Below are positions 34,933 to 45,427 of a stretch of DNA of 64,000 nt, piece after piece (position 1 is the stretch's first letter; each line of letters opens with the position of its first letter). A program made the translations under genes and the position numbers. The notes beneath the pieces were generated by a model. That model was not told the origin of the DNA, searched no databases, and was given only the letters and a program-made list of their open reading frames with translations. This DNA is from Hyphomonadaceae bacterium (GTDB lineage: Bacteria > Pseudomonadota > Alphaproteobacteria > Caulobacterales > Aquidulcibacteraceae). The stretch is from the NCBI GenBank assembly GCA_019636095.1, contig JAHBYF010000003.1, positions 310,001 to 374,000 on the forward strand, in the 5' to 3' direction.

Positions 34933-36759
34933 GTGCCCGACACCTTCGTTGCCGCAACCCTTACGCCGCCCACGCGTCACCAGCGCCTGCTCGCTTGGGT
35001 CGAGGAAATGGCCGCGCTGACCAAGCCGGACCGGGTCTATTGGTGCGATGGATCGGAAGCGGAATGGGAAGCGCTGACGAAACAATTGGTCGCGTCCGGA
35101 ACGCTAAAGCGGCTCGATCCCGCCAAGCGTCCCAATTCCTTCTGGGCTGCGTCGGACCCACGCGATGTGGCGCGGGTCGAAAGCCGCACCTTCATTTGTT
35201 CAGAAAATGAGATCGACGCTGGTCCGACCAACAATTGGGTCCCACCCGCAGACATGCGCGCCACGCTTCGCGAGAAATTCCAGGGCGCCATGCGTGGGCG
35301 CACCATGTATGTGGTGCCGTTCTCGATGGGGCCGATCGGTTCGCCCATCTCTGCGCTCGGCGTTGAGATCACCGACAGTCCTTATGTCGTTCTGTCGATG
35401 CGGATCATGACGCGCATGGGCAAGCCCGCGCTCGACGCCCTCGGCAAGGACGGCTTCTTCGTGCCCGCCGTTCACTCCGTCGGCGCGCCGCTCTGGCCCT
35501 GGCAGCAAGATGTCGCCTGGCCCTGCAATGACGACAAATACATCGTCCATTTTCCGGAAACGCGCGAGATCTGGTCTTATGGCTCAGGCTATGGCGGCAA
35601 CGCGCTGCTCGGCAAGAAATGCTATGCGCTGCGCATCGCATCGGTGATGGCGCGTGACGACGGCTGGCTTGCCGAGCACATGTTGATCCTGAAACTCACC
35701 TCACCACGGCACGATGTGCATTATGTCGCCGCCGCATTTCCAAGCGCGTGCGGCAAGACCAATCTCGCCATGCTTCAGCCGACGCTGCCAGGCTGGAAAG
35801 CGGAAACCATTGGCGACGATATTTGTTGGATGCGCTTCGGCACCGACGGGCGCCTCTACGCCATCAACCCGGAAGCCGGCTTTTTCGGCGTCGCGCCAGG
35901 CACAAGCCTAAAGACCAATGCCAACGCCATCGGCGCCATGCGCGCCAACACCATCTTCACCAACACCGCGCTCACCGATGATGGCGATGTTTGGTGGGAA
36001 GGTTTGACCGATACGCCACCGGCGAAGCTCACCGATTGGAAGGGCCGCGCTTGGTCGCCGGAACTTGGCGAACCCGCAGCGCACCCCAATGCGCGCTTTG
36101 CCTGCCCAGCTTCGCAATGCCCTGCAATTGCGGCCGAATGGGAAAATCCAGAAGGCGTGCCAATCTCCGCCATTCTGTTCGGCGGGCGCCGCGCCACGAC
36201 GGCGCCGCTCGTCACCGAAGCGTTCGATTGGGAGCATGGAATGTTCCTCGCCTCGAACGTCGCCTCCGAAGGCACGGCCGCCGCCGAGAACAAGGTCGGT
36301 GAAGTGCGCCGCGATCCTTTCGCGATGCTGCCGTTCTGCGGGTACAATATGGGCGACTACTTCGCCCACTGGCTCAAACTCGGCGCCAACGCTGCGGACA
36401 AAACCAAGCTGCCGAAAATCTTCTACGTGAACTGGTTCCGCAAAGGCGCGAACGGCAAATTCCTCTGGCCTGGCTTCGGCGATAATATCCGCGTGCTGGC
36501 GTGGATCGTGGATCGCTTGAGGGGGAGCGGGGAAGCGCGGGACACGGCGATCGGCCGTGCCCCCGCTTCCCAAGCGCTCGATCTCGCTGGCCTTTCACTC
36601 TCGTCGGCCGATCTCGACGCCTTGCTTGCGGTGAACCAGGATGAGTGGCGCGCCGAGTATCCGCGCGTCGTTGAGCACTATGCGCTTTACGGCGACAGAC
36701 TGCCGGAGCAATTGCAGGGCCAGCTCCATGCACTGAAGCTCCGTCTGGACGCCAGTTAA
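34933..36759 (+). CDS. pckG: Phosphoenolpyruvate carboxykinase (GTP)
   Basis: A 608-residue GTP-dependent PEP carboxykinase, converting oxaloacetate and GTP to PEP, GDP and CO2 in gluconeogenesis. The P-loop is [12 protein letters not shown], the metal motif [10 protein letters not shown], and the GTP-type CxP-like loop [14 protein letters not shown] is present. I prefer the GTG at 34933 because GGGGAT lies 8 bases before it; a TTG at 34927 would be too close. Cytoplasmic. Confidence 0.94.
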   Translation: MPDTFVAATLTPPTRHQRLLAWVEEMAALTKPDRVYWCDGSEAEWEALTKQLVASGTLKRLDPAKRPNSFWAASDPRDVARVESRTFICSENEIDAGPTNNWVPPADMRATLREKFQGAMRGRTMYVVPFSMGPIGSPISALGVEITDSPYVVLSMRIMTRMGKPALDALGKDGFFVPAVHSVGAPLWPWQQDVAWPCNDDKYIVHFPETREIWSYGSGYGGNALLGKKCYALRIASVMARDDGWLAEHMLILKLTSPRHDVHYVAAAFPSACGKTNLAMLQPTLPGWKAETIGDDICWMRFGTDGRLYAINPEAGFFGVAPGTSLKTNANAIGAMRANTIFTNTALTDDGDVWWEGLTDTPPAKLTDWKGRAWSPELGEPAAHPNARFACPASQCPAIAAEWENPEGVPISAILFGGRRATTAPLVTEAFDWEHGMFLASNVASEGTAAAENKVGEVRRDPFAMLPFCGYNMGDYFAHWLKLGANAADKTKLPKIFYVNWFRKGANGKFLWPGFGDNIRVLAWIVDRLRGSGEARDTAIGRAPASQALDLAGLSLSSADLDALLAVNQDEWRAEYPRVVEHYALYGDRLPEQLQGQLHALKLRLDAS

Positions 36760-36762
36760 GCC

Positions 36763-36957
36763 GTGCGCACGCGCCTGCGCACAGGAGATCTGCTGACGGA
36801 GCACGGGGAGCAGAACCCGCGTTGGCGCGTTGCCGACTACTGGCGTGATGTCGTCGAAATCGAAAGCCTCGACGGATCGGGGCGCCGAAGGTTTCTCTAC
36901 CAGGATGAATTCACCAGTGGGGCACGTTTCCGCCTGGCGCCGGCGGATAGAACCTAA
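36763..36957 (+). CDS. Small hypothetical protein after pckG
   Basis: A 64-residue ORF with a GTG start 3 bases after the pckG stop, reading [23 protein letters not shown] and then [15 protein letters not shown], a small beta-rich protein by composition. Its stop overlaps the PhnA-like gene's stop on the other strand. Unrecognised; close spacing suggests translation with pckG. Confidence 0.5.
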   Translation: MRTRLRTGDLLTEHGEQNPRWRVADYWRDVVEIESLDGSGRRRFLYQDEFTSGARFRLAPADRT

Positions 36958-37292
36958 GCCTTCCGTACAAACTCGGACTTGAGCTTCATCGCGCCAATGC
37001 CCTCGATCCGGCAGTCGATGTCATGGTCGCCGCCGACCAAACGAATATTCTTCACCTTGGTGCCGACCTTTACGACTTGCGACGAGCCTTTGATCTTGAG
37101 GTCTTTGATGACCGTAACAGTGTCGCCGTCCTGCAGCGGATTTCCGTTCGAATCTCTAATGAGTCCGGACTCCCCCTCTACCGTTTCAATCGTCGCCGAC
37201 CACTCGTGCGCGCACTCAGGGCAAATAAGCAGCGCGCCGTCTTCGTAGGTCAAAGATGACTTGCAGTTCGGACAGGGAGGCAAACCAGACAT
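36954..37292 (-). CDS. PhnA/YjdM-family zinc-ribbon protein
   Basis: A 112-residue PhnA-domain protein: an N-terminal zinc ribbon ([13 protein letters not shown]...[10 protein letters not shown]) followed by the SH3-like domain [18 protein letters not shown]. Despite its name this family is not shown to take part in phosphonate use. I chose the ATG at 37292; the longer ORF to 37499 runs over noncoding sequence. Confidence 0.88.
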   Translation of the reverse strand: MSGLPPCPNCKSSLTYEDGALLICPECAHEWSATIETVEGESGLIRDSNGNPLQDGDTVTVIKDLKIKGSSQVVKVGTKVKNIRLVGGDHDIDCRIEGIGAMKLKSEFVRKA

Positions 37293-37422
37293 GATTCCGA
37301 CTTCGAGCAGCAAATGCCGCGGTCCACCTATCACACATGCGAATACCGAGCGTCGAGATGACAATGTTGCGCATGCCGATACCCGTTCCGGCAACCGACC
37401 CGCGATGGCCGGCGCGCTTGAT

Positions 37423-37830
37423 CTAGTTGCCGCCTTCGCGAGCGCCCGACGCACGTAGGGCATCGCCGATACGCCGACCGCCAATCCTGCACGTCGCAAT
37501 GACGCGATCGTACGAAATCACGCGGCCGCTGCGGCCACGCGTGGCGACGCACTGGGCGTTACGCCCGAGCGCCAATTGCTCCAGCGCGGTCTTGGCCGCT
37601 TGGCCCCCGTCAGCGTGTAGTTCCGGCGCATCGAAGTCGGCGAGACGCACTTCAATCCAAGTAGATGGGTCGGAAGAATTGCCGACACAGAGGCTGTCGC
37701 CATCACCAATGTACCTGACCTGGCCACCGAAGGTCTCGCCTGCCCGTCGCGGCAACGCCCCTTCGCACGGGTCAGCCCAGGCGACCGCCGGCAAAGCGGC
37801 AAAGCAAATAGCAACGAGCCAAACGCGCAT
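37423..37830 (-). CDS. Secreted thermonuclease-like (SNase) protein
   Basis: A 135-residue protein with a signal peptide ([19 protein letters not shown], cleavage after AWA) and an SNase domain. Catalytic positions are visible: YIGDGDSL and [10 protein letters not shown] (metal Asp residues, Arg and Glu) and the second Arg in GRVISYDRV. It would degrade nucleic acid in the periplasm or outside. Convergent spacing with the neighbouring recombinase is about 120 bases. Confidence 0.82.
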   Translation of the reverse strand: MRVWLVAICFAALPAVAWADPCEGALPRRAGETFGGQVRYIGDGDSLCVGNSSDPSTWIEVRLADFDAPELHADGGQAAKTALEQLALGRNAQCVATRGRSGRVISYDRVIATCRIGGRRIGDALRASGAREGGN

Positions 37831-37951
37831 GCGAATCTCCGCTGCCCGACCTTAGCCCAACTTCATGCGCGCCCGAAACGGATGGCGCGTAGAAGCGCGT
37901 GAGTTGTCTTCGTCCCGTTGCTCTCGCTCTGGGAGCCAGAGGAGAGGACAA

Positions 37952-39883
37952 ATGGCGGTCAATTCGAACACGTCAAAGCGGAACAAGCGCGTCCAAAAAA
38001 GAAAGCAGTCAACACATGCCGCAAGACTATCGCGCCGGCGGCTCATGCAAGTCGGTCCTGCGAAACCGCTTTGGCCGAACACAAGTAAGCCGGAGACATT
38101 TGCAGAGGCGCTCGATCTGCAGATGCGCCGGCATGGCGAGAATTCGGATAAGCTCTGGCGAGCGATCATCCGCGGCGGCGAAACCCTGGATCCATCGACG
38201 ATCTCCGCTTGGCGGCGCGGCGTGAAATCTCCACGATTTGCGCAAAGCTTCATCTACGTGGAGCGAATTGAACATCGCTACGCTCTAGATGCCGGTTACT
38301 TCCGGGCGCTCCTGCCCCATAAGAGCCGCGCCACCTGCTTTCCTGGTCTGAGATCAGTCACGACTGCTGAGCAGCGGCGCCTCGCATGGCATCTACCAAC
38401 CGATTTCGCTTCGCGGCCGTCACAGGAGCGAGCAGAGATTCTGGAATGGGTTCGCAGGGTCGTTGTATCTGGAGCGACGGATTATCGATGCTTTCAAGCC
38501 GAAGCGATCAAATACCCTTACGGTCTGCGCTTCAGCGCCGGAAGGGCGGACAACGCGAACACTGCATCACACCTTTTAGCGGCGCCATCCAGATTAACCG
38601 GTGAACTGGGCTCTCTGCTTGAATTCAAGACATCGACACTTGCGCCCGCTAACCTCCAACGGCGCGGCTTGTGGGGTCCGGAAACAGCAGCGCAGAAGGT
38701 TGAGCACCTCAGTCTTTTCTTCGGCGCTCTCGCCGCGTGCCCAAATGGTCCTGTTCGCGGCCGCGGCGTGCCGGCCGATAAGCTGTGCTTCGCCCTCCTC
38801 GTCCTTCCGTCCATTTGGGATTGGTACATTCGCTGGCGCGCAGACCGCCGCGGCTTCTTCACCGCATGGGAGGTCGACATGCTCAGTATGCTGATGGGGC
38901 TAACCGCACCAGAAACTGGATGGCTGCGTCAAACACCTTCACTGGCCGATGCGCTCACGCCAATCGAAGGTATCGTCACGGCCTCCGAGATAAAGACACT
39001 TCGCGACAACTGGGGAGAGGCCTGTGCAAGGGTGCGGGCGCACGCGCACAGACGGATCAAAGAGTTGGAGCGCGTTTTGCGCGTGCATCGCGACCCCTTC
39101 GAGCCGATCCTGCCCGTGCTTGAAGCGGCGAGCCCTCTCGGCGAGTACAAGAAGATTGCGGATGAGATCCTGCGCCTCATGCCGTGTGGGCGCGTCCATC
39201 CGAGGGCCGCTGCGGAGGCTCTACGCTCGCTGTTGATGATTCGGTTGGGTCTGCACCTTGGCCTTCGGCAAAAGAACTTACGCCAACTCCTCGTGAAGAC
39301 GCGAGGCGCCCAAGCGTCGAGCGAGCGTCGGCTGGAAGATTTGAAATGCGGAGAGCTGCGTTGGTCTGACCGCGACAATGGTTGGGAAGTGTTCATTCCC
39401 TCGGTCAGCTTCAAGAATGCAGGCTCCTCCTTCTTCTCCGGAAAGCCGTTCCGGCTGCTGCTGCCGGACTTATGCGGGCTCTACGAACACATCGACTTGT
39501 ACCTTTCGGAGGCCCGCCCGCTTCTGCTCGCAACAGCGCCCGATCCAGAGACATTCTTTGTGAAGACGGTGAAGCGATCGAGCAAGAGTGCGGCCTATTC
39601 ACAGACCACGTTTTACCAGGCCTGGCGTTGGATCACGCAGCGCTACGGAATCTATAATCCCTACACCAAGCGTGGCGCTATCGCCGGCCTCCTTCCTCAC
39701 GGCCCCCACAACGTCCGCGACGTGCTGGCCACGCACATTTTGAAGCAGACAGGATCGTTCGAGCAGGCCAGCTACGCGATACAGGACACTCCGGAAATCG
39801 TGGCGAAACACTACGGCCGCTTCCTGCCAGAGAACAAAGCTCATTTGGCGTCCCAGGTGCTTAATCGGGTTTGGCAAACCTGA
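37952..39883 (+). CDS. Large tyrosine recombinase-like protein
   Basis: A 643-residue protein. The C-terminal third has the tyrosine recombinase pattern: GLRQKNLRQLLV (Arg I), PHNVRDVLATHIL (HxxR) and VAKHYGRF (nucleophile Tyr). The N-terminal part contains LDPSTISAWRRGVKSPRF, similar to a helix-turn-helix. The length, about 200 residues above ordinary integrases, is notable. The ATG at 37952 has AGAGGAGAGG upstream; an earlier ATG at 37865 is Arg/Ser-rich. It converges on the integrase at 39904-41193. Confidence 0.72.
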   Translation: MAVNSNTSKRNKRVQKRKQSTHAARLSRRRLMQVGPAKPLWPNTSKPETFAEALDLQMRRHGENSDKLWRAIIRGGETLDPSTISAWRRGVKSPRFAQSFIYVERIEHRYALDAGYFRALLPHKSRATCFPGLRSVTTAEQRRLAWHLPTDFASRPSQERAEILEWVRRVVVSGATDYRCFQAEAIKYPYGLRFSAGRADNANTASHLLAAPSRLTGELGSLLEFKTSTLAPANLQRRGLWGPETAAQKVEHLSLFFGALAACPNGPVRGRGVPADKLCFALLVLPSIWDWYIRWRADRRGFFTAWEVDMLSMLMGLTAPETGWLRQTPSLADALTPIEGIVTASEIKTLRDNWGEACARVRAHAHRRIKELERVLRVHRDPFEPILPVLEAASPLGEYKKIADEILRLMPCGRVHPRAAAEALRSLLMIRLGLHLGLRQKNLRQLLVKTRGAQASSERRLEDLKCGELRWSDRDNGWEVFIPSVSFKNAGSSFFSGKPFRLLLPDLCGLYEHIDLYLSEARPLLLATAPDPETFFVKTVKRSSKSAAYSQTTFYQAWRWITQRYGIYNPYTKRGAIAGLLPHGPHNVRDVLATHILKQTGSFEQASYAIQDTPEIVAKHYGRFLPENKAHLASQVLNRVWQT

Positions 39884-39903
39884 AGCTGCGCCGGCGTAAA
39901 CCT

Positions 39904-41193
39904 TCAACCCAAATCGGCGCTCCGCGCCTTTGGTGTTTCCTTCTTGCGCACGATCGACATCAGGTGCGCCTCCCAGCGTTCCAACGCCTCGCGCTTCTGC
40001 GGCTCGTAGTCGAAGCGATTGTAGATCTTTGTCACCTGCGGTCCGGGTGGCGTGTGATTGAGGATACGGCTGATCACATCGCCCGAGATTCCGAATTCCG
40101 CCATCATCGTCGCGCCGGTCCGACGCAGGTCGTGCACGGTGAGATCGCCAGCGCCGACATCCTCCCTCAGTCTAATGAATCCGCGCGTGAGCGCATGGCC
40201 GGTCGACGCGATCAACATCTTGCGGCCGGCAAAAGCCTGATCGGTCCCAGTGTGCGCAAATCCCTCCTCCACGATCTTCAAAGCGAGCGGCGCCAACGGG
40301 ACCACCTGCGGGGACTTGTTCTTGGTTCTGCTGCCCGGGATGGTCCAACGCTTGGCGCTGAGATCGACCTCGGACTTGCTGAGCCCCGCGACCTCGCCTC
40401 GACGCTGGAGGGTCAACAGCGCGAGCTGCAGGGCCTGGGCGGTGGATCGGCCCTGGGGATTCTTGGCCATATCCACAAGGCCCCACCAAACGAGTTTCAA
40501 CTCGTCCTGCGTGGCCACACGCTCGCGGCTGGCGATGCTGGGGCCCGGATAGCCTGCCAGGACATTGCGCTCGATCAGGCCTCGTTGCAGCGCAAAGGCC
40601 ATGAGGCCCTTAAGGGCTGAGCAGGCGCTCCGTGCTGCTCCCGGCCGGCCCGAGTCCTCGATCTCTTCGACGTATCGGCGGACCTCTTCCAGGGTCACGA
40701 GCCCAATGCTCTTCTTGCCGAACTTCGGCGTCACATAGAGCCGGATCGTCGATTTGAGCCGAACGATGGTGCAGTCGCGCATCCGGCGCTGTGCGTCGGC
40801 CATATAAGTCTCCAACACCTTGTCCACCGTGCGCTCGCGCCGGATAGCGTTTGTCCGCCTCGCCTCTTTGCGCTCCTTTGCAAGGTCACGCCCTTCCAGG
40901 CGCGCCCCTGAGCGCACCTTGCCTGCGTAGTCGCGAGCGGTCTCTGGGAGCACACCGGGATAGTCGCCGAGCACGACCTCAGTCGGTGATGCGCCCTCGG
41001 GCGTGTAGCGCACCGACCAAGTCTTTCTGCCCGACGGCATCACCATGATGGAGAGGCCAGCGATCTCGGTATCGAGGACGCGATAGCGACGTGCTTCGGG
41101 CTGCAAATCTTCGATCGCGCGACGCGTCAATTTGAGCTTGTGATTGGATGGTCTTGGCAACTGATACGCTCCACCGGGTCCCACAAATCCCAT
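39904..41193 (-). CDS. Phage/island integrase (P4-type tyrosine recombinase)
   Basis: A 429-residue integrase with the N-terminal arm-binding DUF4102-type domain (KLTRRAIEDLQPEARRYRVLD), the core-binding domain and the catalytic domain: LQRRGEVAGL (Arg I), HDLRRTGATM (HxxR), LNHTPPG (His) and KIYNRFDY (Tyr). It integrates or excises a genomic island at a specific site. Its start faces the nearby boundary at about 41345, where a glycosyltransferase gene is cut, and short repeats there look like arm sites. Confidence 0.93.
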   Translation of the reverse strand: MGFVGPGGAYQLPRPSNHKLKLTRRAIEDLQPEARRYRVLDTEIAGLSIMVMPSGRKTWSVRYTPEGASPTEVVLGDYPGVLPETARDYAGKVRSGARLEGRDLAKERKEARRTNAIRRERTVDKVLETYMADAQRRMRDCTIVRLKSTIRLYVTPKFGKKSIGLVTLEEVRRYVEEIEDSGRPGAARSACSALKGLMAFALQRGLIERNVLAGYPGPSIASRERVATQDELKLVWWGLVDMAKNPQGRSTAQALQLALLTLQRRGEVAGLSKSEVDLSAKRWTIPGSRTKNKSPQVVPLAPLALKIVEEGFAHTGTDQAFAGRKMLIASTGHALTRGFIRLREDVGAGDLTVHDLRRTGATMMAEFGISGDVISRILNHTPPGPQVTKIYNRFDYEPQKREALERWEAHLMSIVRKKETPKARSADLG

Positions 41194-41299
41194 TTCTGTC
41201 CCATTCGCTGCAGAGGGAGCGGTAGGGAGAGGAAGGGTTCGCTAGGGTTGAGCTAGTTGGAAAAAGCCAAGCACGACAAGACCATGCGCCGCGCGCGCG

Positions 41300-41341
41300 G
41301 AAAAACGGCAAGCTGCCGCAACGCGCATCGAAAAACGGCAA
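41300..41341. repeat. Two direct 12-base repeats next to the island boundary
   Basis: GAAAAACGGCAA occurs at 41300-41311 and again at 41330-41341, exactly 30 bp apart, between the integrase and the truncated glycosyltransferase. Repeats with helical spacing near an attachment end are typical of integrase or excisionase arm sites; this reading is inference. Confidence 0.5.
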
Positions 41342-41347
41342 TAATAA

Positions 41348-41950
41348 TTCAACGTCACCGAAGACGCCGACCTGGGGTATAGACTAGCGCGCGACGGCTA
41401 TCGTGTAGGCGTGATCAGTCCGCCAACCTACGAGGAGGCTCCCGTCACCTTCGGGGCATGGCTTAATCAACGTACGCGCTGGATCAAGGGCCACATACAG
41501 ACGTGGCTGGTGCTGATGCGGAACCCGGTTCGCACGGCGCGTGAGATGGGCCTCAAGGCCTTCGTTTCGATGCAACTTGTGTTCGCGACGGGCCTGCTCG
41601 CGGCGTTCGCGCACGGCCCGCTTGCCTTCATCTTGCTCGTCGCGTTGCTAACACCCTACGACCTGCTCTCGCCCGCGGACTTCATACTTGCGGTCAGCGG
41701 CTATTGCGTCGCGATCTTCGCGTCACTGACGGCGTGCGCCCTTTCGAATTCCCTCAGCCATGCGCGCGCGGCGCCGACAATGCCGCTCTACTGGCCACTC
41801 ATATCGATTGCAGCGTATCGCGCACTCTTCGAACTTATCTTCCGACCCTCCTATTGGGCGAAGACGCAACACGGCGTATCGGCACGCGCGCCCCAATCTG
41901 CGATCTGCGCCATAGCAGCGCCGGTGGACGAAACGGCGCGCGCTGCCTAA
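41348..41950 (+). pseudogene. Glycosyltransferase family 2, C-terminal fragment
   Basis: The frame reads FNVTEDADLGYRLARDGYRV, then PPTYEEAP and LNQRTRWIKGHIQTW, the TEDADL and QxxRW motifs of membrane-bound processive glycosyltransferases, followed by three hydrophobic spans. It is open only from 41348, immediately after a TAA at 41345, so the N-terminal half with the substrate-binding DxD is missing. An internal GTG at 41408 is too late to give a working enzyme. The truncation coincides with the integrase end of the island. Confidence 0.85.
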
Positions 41951-42963
41951 CGCAGCGCCGCAAGCAAGGTCACCATTGCTGCGATGTCAGCCTCGCTTTG
42001 ATCCCAAGAGACGACCAATCGCGCCTCACCGGATTGCGCACTGCCCCAGTCGTAGAACTCGCCGCCAGCCGTGCGCAACTTCGCAAGCGCGTCAACGCCC
42101 GGCCTGATGAAGACCTGGTTCGATTCGACCGGATGCGAGAGATACCCGCTAGCCGCCTCGCCCAAGCGCGCCGCCAAGGCATTCGATCGGTGGGCCAATT
42201 TCAACCAAAGATCATCCTCTAGATATGCAAGCAATTGCGCAGCGACAAAGCGGCCCTTTGAGAAGAGGTGACCGCTCCGCTTGCGCCTCCGCGCAATCTC
42301 CTCTGCGCGCTCAAGATCGAAGCACACGATCGCTTCCGCCGCGATTGCACCGTTCTTGGTGGCGCCGAACGAAAGCAGGTCCACGCCGGCCCGCCACGTG
42401 ATATCGGCGGGCTTGCAACCGAGGGCAGCGACGGCGTTGCCAAAGCGTGCGCCATCCATATGAACACCGAGCCCCGCCGATTTCGCCACGTTTGCCAGAT
42501 CGGCGATCTCGCGCGGATGATAAACCGCCCCCTTCTCCGTTGTTTGTGACACAGAGAGCGCCGAAGGCTTCACCGAGTGAATGCCGCGCTCATTCCGCGC
42601 TATCGCCTCTCGAAAAGCAGCTGGACTGACCTTCGCGGCTTCACCTTCCATCAGAACCAATTTCGCGCCGCCGGAATAAAACTCCGCCGCTCCACACTCG
42701 TCACATTCGATATGCGCTTCGCGATGACACAAGACAGCGCCCCAAGACGGCGTAAGACTCGCCACCGAAATAGCGTTCGCCGCCGTTCCACTCGCCACCG
42801 TGAAGACACGCACCTCGCACTCGAACAGCGCGCCAAAAGCTTCGTCCAAACTCTTCGACCACTGATCTTCGCCGTAAGCAGATGCAGCGCCTTCGTTCAC
42901 CTTCATCAACGCCGCGATAATCTCTGGCGCAGCTGGCGCGGTATTGTCTGAGCGAAAGTTCAT
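41947..42963 (-). CDS. ltaE: Low-specificity L-threonine aldolase
   Basis: A 338-residue PLP enzyme cleaving L-threonine (and allo-threonine) to glycine and acetaldehyde. It starts MNFRSDNTAPAAPEI, has the family segment GVHMDGARFGNA (PLP Asp and Arg) and the PLP lysine in SFGATKNGA. Length is normal. Its stop overlaps that of the truncated glycosyltransferase by 4 bases (convergent). Confidence 0.95.
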   Translation of the reverse strand: MNFRSDNTAPAAPEIIAALMKVNEGAASAYGEDQWSKSLDEAFGALFECEVRVFTVASGTAANAISVASLTPSWGAVLCHREAHIECDECGAAEFYSGGAKLVLMEGEAAKVSPAAFREAIARNERGIHSVKPSALSVSQTTEKGAVYHPREIADLANVAKSAGLGVHMDGARFGNAVAALGCKPADITWRAGVDLLSFGATKNGAIAAEAIVCFDLERAEEIARRRKRSGHLFSKGRFVAAQLLAYLEDDLWLKLAHRSNALAARLGEAASGYLSHPVESNQVFIRPGVDALAKLRTAGGEFYDWGSAQSGEARLVVSWDQSEADIAAMVTLLAALR

Positions 42964-43123
42964 GACCCGTTATCCTCTCGCGCATCGCGCAATCTTCTGT
43001 TCACGCCTCATCCACACTTCGCGCAAACTTCGTTTCAAAACAGCACGAAATCGCGAGCGTCGCGAACGCTTGCTTTACAGAGGTAAGCTAGCGTTAGTCT
43101 GAAATTAGCCATCGGGGCGGGCC

Positions 43124-45427
43124 GTGCAATACTTCATCAACCATGCGGCGATCGAGCGCGCCGCGGCTGAAGTCTTCTCAAGTGAGCGCGCGCGCTACTA
43201 TCTGTATGGCATCATCGCACTCGCTGTCGCCGCGGTCGCCAGCGCCGCACTCGGCGCGATTTGGCTTGGCGTGGCGCTACTCGTCGACGCTGCTCGCAAG
43301 ACGCTCACGCCGCAGCTCAGGCAACTTTCGGCCGCGCAAGCGGCCGCAGCGGCGCTCGCGCTCGATGTCGCGACTGCCGCCAGTCTGGCCGTAGCACCGG
43401 CGATCGCCTGGTACTGCGGCGCAGCGATGGGCGGCGCTATCGCAACGGCGCTGCTCGTGGCGCTCACAATCGACGTGGCGATGAACGCGAAACGTGGCCG
43501 CGTTCATGCGCTCGTACAGTGCGCGCCATATGCGGTGTTGGGCCTCACGATCCTAGCGCAAAGCGGTCAGCTTGCTGCCGCTGCGGCGTCTGGCCTCGTG
43601 ATTGCCTACATCTTCGCCGCGAGCATGCAACGGACGCACCGCGCCGCGCATGCGCGCATGCAGGATACCGAATGGGTGCGTCAGCTCAACATGAGCTTCG
43701 GCGATAGCGCGGCCGTGGGCTGGGAAATAGATTTCGCGCGCGGCCGCGTCGCGGGCGCGCAACGCCTTTCCGCGCTGATCGGCAGGCCGATCTCTTACAC
43801 AGACATCATCGAGCGGAGCTTTTTTTCGCCCGCACATGACCGGCCCTTGGTCAACGCCGCCTTCGCGCCCGCAAAAGGTGCGGTTCGCCGGATCGCGCTT
43901 GAGCACGACGTCGTTCGCACCGATGGCACGATCGTCCGCATCCGCCATCAAGGTTTTGTGCGCACCACCCCAGACGGCGTGCCAGTGCGCATTACCTGCG
44001 TCACGCGTCCGGCCGGCGCCACATCGGTTGGCGTGGTTTCGGCGGGCGCCTTGAACGATGCACAAGTCGCTCTCGCGCGCCAAGCCGAGGCGCTTCGCAC
44101 ACTCAACAATGAGCTCGCCGCCGCCGCCGCGACAGATGTCGCTGAAGTATCCGCTTCACTCGCGCAAATCCTGCATCTCCTCGCCGAACGCAGTGTCGCG
44201 CTGGAACGTGGCGTCGACGACTTGGCTCACGCGAGGCATGAGGCAGACGCCGCCAACCTCGCGAAATCGCAATTCCTCGCCAACATGAGTCACGAGTTGC
44301 GTACCCCGCTCAACGCCATCATCGGCTATGCCGAGATGCTGCAAGAGGATGCAGAGGATAACGGCGATGACCGCGCAGTGCAGGATCTCAACCGCATTCT
44401 TACGGCGGCAAAACACCTGCTCTCGCTCATCGGTGAAATCCTCGACCTGTCTAAGATTGAGGCGGGCCGGATGGAGGCTGTGGCGACCAAATTCGATCCG
44501 ATGGAAATGCTGGAAGACCTGATCGAGACGATACGCCCCATAGCCAGCAGCAATGGCAACGAAATCAACCTGACAGGTTCGCCCATCGATGGCGGCGGCA
44601 TCAACACAGACGCCACCAAGCTGAGCCAATGCGTGCTCAACCTACTCTCGAACGCCGCCAAATTCACAAAGCATGGCGAAATTGACATCTCTTTCGATCG
44701 CCGCCTCCACAACGGCGTGGATCAACTTTTCATCTCGGTCCGCGACACTGGGATTGGGATGTCAAAAGAACATGTCTCTCGTCTGTTCCAACCCTTCGTC
44801 CAAGCCGATCCGACAATCACGCAGCAATATGGTGGAACTGGTCTCGGTTTGACCATTACACGCCGCCTCTGCCAGCTGCTCGGAGGCGATGTCACAGTGA
44901 AAAGCGCACCTGGCGAAGGCTCGACATTCGTCATGCACGTTCCTGTAGATCTCGCCGACGCCGCCTCGGCTCTAGGGGCCGCCGCGAAGATAGATGACGT
45001 TCAGGGCAGCGAAGACGCGCCTCTGGTCATTGTCATCGAGGATGAAGCCGATGCGCGTGAACTTGCTGCGCGTGCGCTGACCCGTGCCGGTTTCGCCGTC
45101 CAGGGCGTCGGCGGCGGCGAAACCGGTCTCGCATTGGCGCGGGCGAAAGCGCCGGCGCTAGTGCTCCTCGACATTTTCCTGCCGGACCGCTCCGGCTGGC
45201 GCGTACTCCAAAGTCTGAAACACGATCCGAAGACCCAAGACATTCCTGTCGTGGTGCTTTCCGTGAACGAAGATCGCGCGCATGCGCTTGCGCTCGGCGC
45301 CGCCGAGCACATCGTCAAACCAGCAGATCGCGACATGCTTGCAGCCACAGTGATGCGCTATGCGCGCAAGCGGCCATTACTGCCGTTGCAGACAGCTGCT
45401 CCAGCAGCGCGCAAAGCAGCAGGCTAA
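43124..45427 (+). CDS. Membrane hybrid sensor histidine kinase with receiver domain
   Basis: A 767-residue protein. The first 170 residues hold several hydrophobic spans, then a PAS-like region (about 180-290), a coiled stretch, the H-box NMSHELRTPLNAIIGYAEML with His near residue 390, the ATPase N and G boxes (NLLSNAAKF, DTGIGMSKEH, GGTGLGLTI), and a C-terminal receiver with Asp in LLDIFLPDRSGW (about residue 681). GTG start at 43124. No response regulator is adjacent, so the output partner is unknown. Confidence 0.92.
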   Translation: MQYFINHAAIERAAAEVFSSERARYYLYGIIALAVAAVASAALGAIWLGVALLVDAARKTLTPQLRQLSAAQAAAAALALDVATAASLAVAPAIAWYCGAAMGGAIATALLVALTIDVAMNAKRGRVHALVQCAPYAVLGLTILAQSGQLAAAAASGLVIAYIFAASMQRTHRAAHARMQDTEWVRQLNMSFGDSAAVGWEIDFARGRVAGAQRLSALIGRPISYTDIIERSFFSPAHDRPLVNAAFAPAKGAVRRIALEHDVVRTDGTIVRIRHQGFVRTTPDGVPVRITCVTRPAGATSVGVVSAGALNDAQVALARQAEALRTLNNELAAAAATDVAEVSASLAQILHLLAERSVALERGVDDLAHARHEADAANLAKSQFLANMSHELRTPLNAIIGYAEMLQEDAEDNGDDRAVQDLNRILTAAKHLLSLIGEILDLSKIEAGRMEAVATKFDPMEMLEDLIETIRPIASSNGNEINLTGSPIDGGGINTDATKLSQCVLNLLSNAAKFTKHGEIDISFDRRLHNGVDQLFISVRDTGIGMSKEHVSRLFQPFVQADPTITQQYGGTGLGLTITRRLCQLLGGDVTVKSAPGEGSTFVMHVPVDLADAASALGAAAKIDDVQGSEDAPLVIVIEDEADARELAARALTRAGFAVQGVGGGETGLALARAKAPALVLLDIFLPDRSGWRVLQSLKHDPKTQDIPVVVLSVNEDRAHALALGAAEHIVKPADRDMLAATVMRYARKRPLLPLQTAAPAARKAAG

